Part shown: positions 58,074 to 64,000 of the stretch, one piece after another
Layout of the letters: the number at the start of each line of letters is the position of its first letter
Position numbering within the stretch: position 1 is the stretch's first letter
Origin: Seriola aureovittata
Taxonomy: Eukaryota > Chordata > Actinopteri > Carangiformes > Carangidae
NCBI RefSeq assembly: GCF_021018895.1
Contig: NC_079384.1
Coordinates: 15,019,140-15,083,139 of the forward strand
DNA length: 64,000 bases
Direction: 5' to 3'
Position numbers and translations under genes: made by a program
The notes under the pieces: model-generated
What the model was told of the DNA's origin: nothing
What the model saw: the letters and a program-made list of their open reading frames with translations, nothing else
Database searches by the model: none

Positions 58074-59114
58074 GAGCGGAAAGGGAGGAAAAAAAAAAGA
58101 AAAAGAAAGAGCCGCACCGCCTGCCACTTCCAATCCGACTCCTCTCCATCAGTGGCTTAACTGACACAAATAAATCAGCAGAATGAATCCCAATAAATGT
58201 TTCCTCCTATTGCAGTAATCAGCACTCTTTCCCGTACAAACTATAAATGGATGCCAACTGTTTTTTTTTTTGTTTTTTTTCATTTTCTCTCTATCCAATT
58301 CCAATTGGTTTCAGGCTGTGTATAGCAGTCAGAGCTGGAAGGTTGGGCAGAGTGAGAGTGATCAGGGTTTAGATGCATTTGGCAGACGTTTCCTGTAATT
58401 CAGTGGTTGATGGAGAGAGCCGATAAGTGAATTGGTTTGCCTGGTTCGGGCTGTGGAAGCTACTGAGCTGTGTGTCGGTACCTCGGAATGAGGGCAGCTG
58501 TGTTTTTGTGGCGAGGGCGCTTTGCTGTTTTAAGAAGAATTGGAGTCAAGATGAAAAGTGAACGTTTCAGTCCGGCTTAGTGTTGAGCCTAAGAGTGCAG
58601 AGCCGGGGCTCGAAATATGTCAGAAGTTTGGGACCAGAAGCTGGAAGTTTGGAAGCCAGTAAAACTTTCCTCCCGTCATATGGGAACCAAATCAAAGTAT
58701 AATCTGACCCATTTTTCTGGGTCTGACCCAAGCTTAAGTTTAAGAAGTGAAGATCTGAAAGGTTTGAAGTTCTTGTTGACACATAGAACTTTAACTTTTA
58801 TATCCCATCATTCTCAGTTAGAGAAGATCACAGACAAGGTCAAGGTCAGCTGAAAGCATCAATTTCAAATGCGCTTTACAACAAGACTTGTAAAATCCTG
58901 TTGTGCTGCAACGACACTGATGTGCTCTTCTTGCCGTACAGCCTGTATTTGTTGAGGTGGGCACGGTGGCCCTGAAAGCTCGACGGCACTGCAACTTAAG
59001 AAAACACATGCAAATAGACAAATAAAAAAATAAAAAAAAAACTTCTTCATCAATTTGTCAACAACCTCAGCTGCCAATACTCACAACACAGTGGAGGTTT
59101 TTCCAGGGGACACT
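58074..59114. other. No gene recognised
   Basis: T-rich tract at 58260-58282; otherwise ordinary non-coding sequence. Confidence 0.5.
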
Positions 59115-59275
59115 ATTCTGATAGTGACAGTGAGAGAGAGACAGGGAAGTCAGGGTGAGAGAGAGAGAGAGGGAGGGATGGCATCAAAAAGGGCCACGCG
59201 TCGGACTCGAACCTGTGCCCTTGCGTTGAGAACTACGCCTCCACGGTACGCACTCTACCTGGGTGAACCCCCTCA
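59115..59275 (-). mobile_element. tRNA-derived SINE, minus strand
   Basis: On the minus strand, acccaggtagagtgcgtac resembles a pol III A-box region. It is followed, about 45 bases on, by the B box ggttcgagtcc (59203-59213 in plus coordinates), then cgcgtggccctttttgatgc and a CT-rich segment (GA-rich on plus, 59125-59171). The usual ATCAAATAAAGG tail is missing or decayed. The head is better kept than in the 28100 SINE, and the two look like related teleost SINEs. Confidence 0.7.
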
Positions 59276-61330
59276 TCACTTTTTCCGTGCCCGCTGGAGA
59301 CACTTCCCTTGTGTTGTGAGTATGCGCATCGCACGTGTTGTCAGATTGCTGAAGATGTTTGTCGCCGCCGTTCGCAGCACTGTGGGTTTTGCCATGACGG
59401 AAACATCCATGTAGGAGCGTTCAAAACGAATTTGATTCATTCGAGATGAGAGGAATATTAGATCTATGCATGGTAAATAATGTGGACGGCGCAACCTGCA
59501 CGTAGACAGCGATGAACATATGGTCCACACAAGATAGCGAACAAAGCTCCAAGTAGTTTGTGTTCCATCTTTTTCTCAGTGAACGATGTCGCCTTTCATC
59601 GTCAGAGCTCAGAGATGAGGAGAGTCCCACTTTGTTGTTTGCCTTTGGAGTATATACGCTCCCCATGACTAATCCACGGTGTCGTGGAGTGTGCACCTTT
59701 ATCCGCCCAATCAGCCATGTCCACTTCAGATGTTAAGCCAATTAGCAGCATGTGGGGCTTCGCAGTGTTTCACTCTCCCCCAAATGTCATTAGTCCTGGT
59801 CAAAGTCAATACATAGGCACTTGATCTGTGAGTGTTTGGTCACATAGGATAAGTGCTCTCTCACTGCCGGAGACAAAAGCCTGTCGTCCTGGTGAGACTT
59901 GTTGACAGGAGGTTTGTTAGCACAAGGGGAGGGGAAAAAACCCCCAGAAACACTCATACACACACAAGAAGGCGCACACATTGCCCCGCTCACCTTTATT
60001 AGCCTGACTTTGGGATTGCAGGTCTTAATGAGAACTGAGAGAGAGCAAAACAAATCCAATAAGACTTGCTAGGCACATAGCGCAAACTAGGTTGACTCTG
60101 CCCTCTTCTCCCATTTCTCCTCTTTCCCATTTTGACTAATGTAATTTATGCAAAAAAGAAATTATAAATAGCATATCAATACCGCCACAGTTTTCCGGGC
60201 CGGGCATGCAACACCACTCCCGGCTGTCAGGGTAAGTAGGTCGGGGTGAGTATCTGAGAACACACTGACTAGTCAACCTCCCCCTCCCTCCCCTCCCAGT
60301 GCTGTGTCTGTGTGTGTCTGTGTGTGTGTATTTGTATATATGTTTCTAAAGAGAAGATTTAACAACAGTACACTCCAGGTCACATCCAAATAGAGACAAA
60401 AGACGGAAGGGAAGTCATGGCGTGTGGTTTTAATCGTGAAGTTCCTTTTTCCATGATCTCAGAGAGTTCAGAGGAATGAGTTCGAGTTAGTTTGGGCTCA
60501 GATCTGTTATGGTTTGGAAGTTTCCTATATTCCGTCCATGGCTACAATAAATCAGGAGAAAAACAAGTCTGCTGTCTTGCACCTTTTTTGGTTTGAAAAT
60601 TTACATACACACTTTTTCAATCCTACACCTCTCTCCCAGTAACTTCAAAGCGCTGTGAGGGTGACAGATTGCCAACAACAAAGACAGCAGGGTTCACATC
60701 CTCGAGTTGATGACGGGCAGTGATATGTGGGTGCGCATTGCGGCTTCCCTCCCGCAAGTACTTTTGCGAAGCGGACCTGTTGCAAATGTGTCCTCTCCCT
60801 GAGTGTCTTGAACCAGCGAAGTTTGTGTGTTTCTTCAAATTTGTCTCCCTTAATTAAAATCGTGTCATGTTGCGGAGTACGTCGACGCAGCCGCCTTCTC
60901 ATCCAGGCATCCTCCCCCTCTGGTGTCCTGCACTCAATAGCCTGCACCCCCTCCCACCCCACCCCGCCCATTTGCCCTACCTGTGCTGCACTCCTTATAT
61001 TAATACCTAGATGAATATTAATGTCCTTACAGCTGTTGTGTTGTTTACCGGGCTGCGCCACCGCCTCTAACCTCTCGGTGTAATTAGTCGGGTATGAGCG
61101 CGGAGAGGCACGAGATAAGTATGAAAGAAATGCAAGGAAGATGCAGTTGAAAAAAGGAGAGAGGAGTTGGTGGTGTAAAAAAAAAAAAGAAAAAGAAAAA
61201 GGACGGCAGGAGGTGAGTGCAGTGGTGGTGGGAGGAGGGGGAGGGACATGTGAGCCTTGCAGGGTTTTCTAATTAAGTGGTTTTCAAAAGGGGATCAGTG
61301 AGAGAACACAGTGGTGTGTAAATAAGCTTG
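59276..61330. other. No gene recognised
   Basis: Short frames only. Short GT repeats lie at 60303-60330. The parts around 60140-60240 and 61005-61090 (with agatgaatattaatgtcctt and gtgtaattagtcgggtatga) are non-repetitive and could be conserved. Confidence 0.45.
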
Positions 61331-61379
61331 TATATATATGTGTGTGTGTGTGTGTGTGGGGGGGGGGGGTTGGGGGGGC
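61331..61379. repeat. TA-GT-G compound repeat
   Basis: A short TA stretch, then GT to 61358, then two G runs (12 and 7) separated by TT. Strong G-quadruplex potential on the plus strand. Confidence 0.93.
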
Positions 61380-61473
61380 AAGTTAGTGAGGAGAAACAGA
61401 TGTAAACACGCTGCTTTGTAAGAGAGAAATGTAAATAAATATGTAAGAAAAAGAAAAGTATGAGAGAGGCAAA

Positions 61474-61479
61474 TGTGTG

Positions 61480-61553
<74 letters not shown>
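61474..61553. repeat. (GT)n microsatellite with TTTG interruptions
   Basis: About 80 bp of GT with two GTTT interruptions. Confidence 0.95.
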
Positions 61554-61555
<2 letters not shown>

Positions 61556-62013
61556 GGAGAGTAAACAGTTGGTTTTCCAAGTGGCTGACGCGTAGCCGCT
61601 GATTGCAGATAGGAGGCAATCCTTTGGGGAGTTTAAGGAAATCTAAGGAAGAAAAAGTCAAGTCTCTGCATTATTTTCTTCTCTTAACCAGATTTAGCAG
61701 CTGCAGCAGTTTCAGGGTTAATTAGCCAAGATTAAGAGGTAATACTTTATATTTAAAGGCGCAACACGAGAACCAGGCGTACACAAAAAGCATCACCCGA
61801 CATTTGAATTCAACAGAAAGAAGTGGGGCACGTTATCAGTGTGAAATTGACTGACGGGTCTATTATTACAGGGATGAATGGAGCTAAAAGTAACAGTTTG
61901 TTTACATCAGCAGTGTCTCTAAGCATAGCGGTATAATTGCATTCATGATTAATTTAAAAGACCCCAAAAAATGCAGATTTCATTCAGTAAGACAAAAATC
62001 TTCATTTGTGTAT

Positions 62014-62031
62014 AAAAAAAAAAAAAAAAAA
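62014..62031. repeat. Poly-A run, A18
   Basis: Pure A run; no retroposon body was recognised upstream. Confidence 0.9.
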
Positions 62032-62231
62032 GCATTGGCCCTTTGAATATAAAGGATCCTTAATGGAAAGTATGCAAATCATGCAGATACAGTCCATAAA
62101 TGCTAATTACTGTCAGGTTGAGGCATATCAACTGAGTCCAGTGTGTTTTGGTTACCTGAGCATGATTACAGTTAGCAAAGCAATGGCCTGGTCAATGATA
62201 ATGCTGACAGTCAGTGAGTCTGCTCGTGTAT

Positions 62232-62235
<4 letters not shown>

Positions 62236-62293
<58 letters not shown>

Positions 62294-62326
62294 TGTGCTT
62301 GTGCTTGTGCTTGTGCTTGTGCTTGT
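62236..62326. repeat. (GT)27 followed by (GCTTGT)6
   Basis: A pure GT tract to 62290 passes directly into six perfect GCTTGT hexamers (62291-62326), then gtttgtgtgtgtgtgc. The hexamer probably arose by point change within a GT tract and then expansion. Confidence 0.96.
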
Positions 62327-64000
62327 GTTTGTGTGTGTGCCTCCTTTATTCAATGCCAGTCGGGATGGATGAGAGCAGAGGAACATTGCTTGTCATTGCT
62401 GGATGACTGAGCCCTTTCAGCCCCCCTCCCCCTCCCCACCCCACCCCTCCCTGAATGCAAAGATCAAAACCACAGATGGCAGTCAGCACTGTGTGATGGA
62501 GGTCGAGGATGTTACAGCAGGCCGGGCCAGTGGGCTGTTGGGAGCGTGTGTGTTCTTTTTACTTGTTTTCAACCCCGGGTCTGGAATCTGTCAACTCAGG
62601 ACAAATGGTGGCATTTTGCGGGGTAAAAACTGGCAGGGTACCAGGCGGCATTGTTATCATCAACAGGGCTGGTTGAGTTTTAGAGGACACAAACGCGACT
62701 CTGTCTGCGTCCGCAACAATGTGGAGTGAGTATGAGGCGTCTGATGCAGTGTAGCGTTGTACTCTTGTCACTTGGAAAGTAGAATTTACACTCTCGCCCT
62801 CTTGTTTACATTTTTCAAGCCACAATGGAAAGTTATGAACTCTTCAGTAATTGTTTTCTGGGCCATTTACTCAATGTACAGTTCATTTCAGAGAGCTTAT
62901 TTTTCCTCATATGTCTGAGGAATTAAGATGAATCCCGTTAAGGCAGCAATTTCACTGAATTCATCATTTATTTTAGGATTTGCTTGATGCAGCGAGTTTC
63001 GATAAATGCCTTGGTTAAATTCTTCCCCCTCTTTAGCGCTCCTCAGTGGTCTGGAACAAGGCCCCGCTGTGTTCAGTTCCAGCACTTGAAATACAGAAAA
63101 TTACCCATTGCCAAAAATATATCTGGACTCAGCTGTCCCCACTCCTTGTGTTTGAATGAGGGAACAGGGGACTGAGGTTAAGGAAGTCTGGTTTGCCTGG
63201 ACGTCTCAGCTGTGGGCGGACAACTGTGCAAATCCACCAGATGCAGACAGACCCGGAAAGGAAGACGGAGTAAAACAATACACTTTGCTGGATGATGGGA
63301 GTAGGACAAGAGCAGATTAAGAGGGCAACAGGAGTCAGGGGAGAGGGAAATGATGGGAGTTTCTTTGAGTGATGGCCAACAGGGATCACTGTCAAAACAG
63401 CAGATATCAATGCCTGCCCTGCTCAACCCCCCACCTCCCCTCCTCCTCCTCTTGCGCCGCTATCCATCAGCTTAAGCAGAGGGGAGCACGGGGCACGCTG
63501 TGGGAAGAAAAAGAGAGAAGGGAGTGCTGGTGGTAGTGGGGTCAGACAGGGAGGCCTAACCTCGTCAGAAGGCCTAAACCCTGCAGTCAGTCATTATTGA
63601 CCCGGGCCCACCCCTGCAGCCATTGTTATCCCGGAATCTCATCTGTCCGGCCGACCTCGGGGAGGTGAAAGAGACGGCGGTTTAACAGAGTGCTGTGTGA
63701 GTTTGATATATGAGCCCGCAGTCAGGATTGACGTGGGAGAGATGGTGAATAGCAGGTTCCATCAGACACAGCAGGAGTCTGGAAGTCTGGACTGTCACAT
63801 GGCTTTTTTTTTTTGTTTGTTTTATGGAGTTGTCGCGTCTGGCCAGTTGGGTCAAAAAGCCCCAAAGTGAAAATAGTGGGTGTGTCGGTGTCCTCTTGGG
63901 GGATGCTTGTTTTCCTGGCGGGGACATTTGAAACTCCTTAATGTCACATTTGAAGTGAAGCTGAGGACAGATGATTTGGATGTTTTACTCTTCTTTTGGC
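62327..64000. other. No gene recognised
   Basis: Frames up to 108 codons with no recognisable domain. A C-rich stretch lies at 62420-62450. The right end has an ordinary base mixture and no recognised repeat. Confidence 0.5.

Noticed and set aside
59115..59275. Genuine tRNA gene on the minus strand
   Set aside because: A-like and B boxes are present, but the cloverleaf arms do not pair well and the downstream CT-rich body is that of a SINE.
60191..60235. Splice-like segment ending at cagg/gtaagtag
   Set aside because: The acceptor side is weak, the segment is only about 41 bases, its length is not a multiple of three, and nothing else supports transcription.

Overview
The window looks like nuclear DNA of a ray-finned fish, most likely a percomorph teleost. 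The evidence is the very high density of long CA/GT microsatellites together with dispersed repeats I recognise from teleost genomes: tRNA-derived SINEs ending in a tail like atcaaataaagg, TTAA-flanked miniature inverted-repeat transposable elements (MITEs), hAT-like ends reading GGGGTGGAA and CCCCTTTTCCACCA, a Tc1-like terminus, and LINE fragments. The species cannot be named from sequence alone.

I find no protein-coding gene that I can support. All open frames are short (the longest is about 180 codons). The longest are explained by homopolymers or dinucleotide repeats, and I recognise none as a host protein family apart from degraded LINE reading frames. The window is therefore intergenic DNA or the inside of a very large intron. 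No tRNA, rRNA or known microRNA gene was recognised, apart from tRNA-like promoter boxes inside SINEs.

Layout. 0-10 kb: an L1-type LINE 3' end, a degraded GGGCTGT element, a CTAACCC-rich dispersed repeat, (CTG)15, a G22 run and a GT tract, then a gene-desert-like segment and a dispersed repeat at 9.7-10.1 kb. 10-22 kb: mostly single-copy-looking DNA with a small foldback MITE, a repeat beginning near 16.6 kb, and two long C runs near 18.3 kb. 22-41 kb: the most transposon-rich part. It holds an 879-bp TTAA-bounded element with an internal duplication, three same-orientation copies of one TTAA-type MITE family (25.7, 30.5 and 36.4 kb), a fourth TTAA element at 40.1 kb, a minus-strand LINE C-terminal relic, a SINE, and several hairpins. 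41-53 kb: a collapsed Tc1-like terminus pair, an AT-rich palindrome-dense island, an hAT-like MITE, and a 33-bp minisatellite that stays in an open frame. 53-64 kb: a long TA tract, CA/GT tracts, an hAT-like MITE, a minus-strand SINE, and the best-looking candidate conserved non-coding DNA (about 55.1-58.0 kb).

There is no gene set whose members work together. If the window has a function it is probably regulatory: several stretches combine single-copy composition, no coding potential and clusters of homeodomain-like ATTA/TAATTA words. That is inference, because conservation cannot be tested here. I did not find a new multi-gene system. The most unusual structures are two 39-43 bp palindromes with a one-base centre, the in-frame 33-bp repeat, and the MITE cluster.
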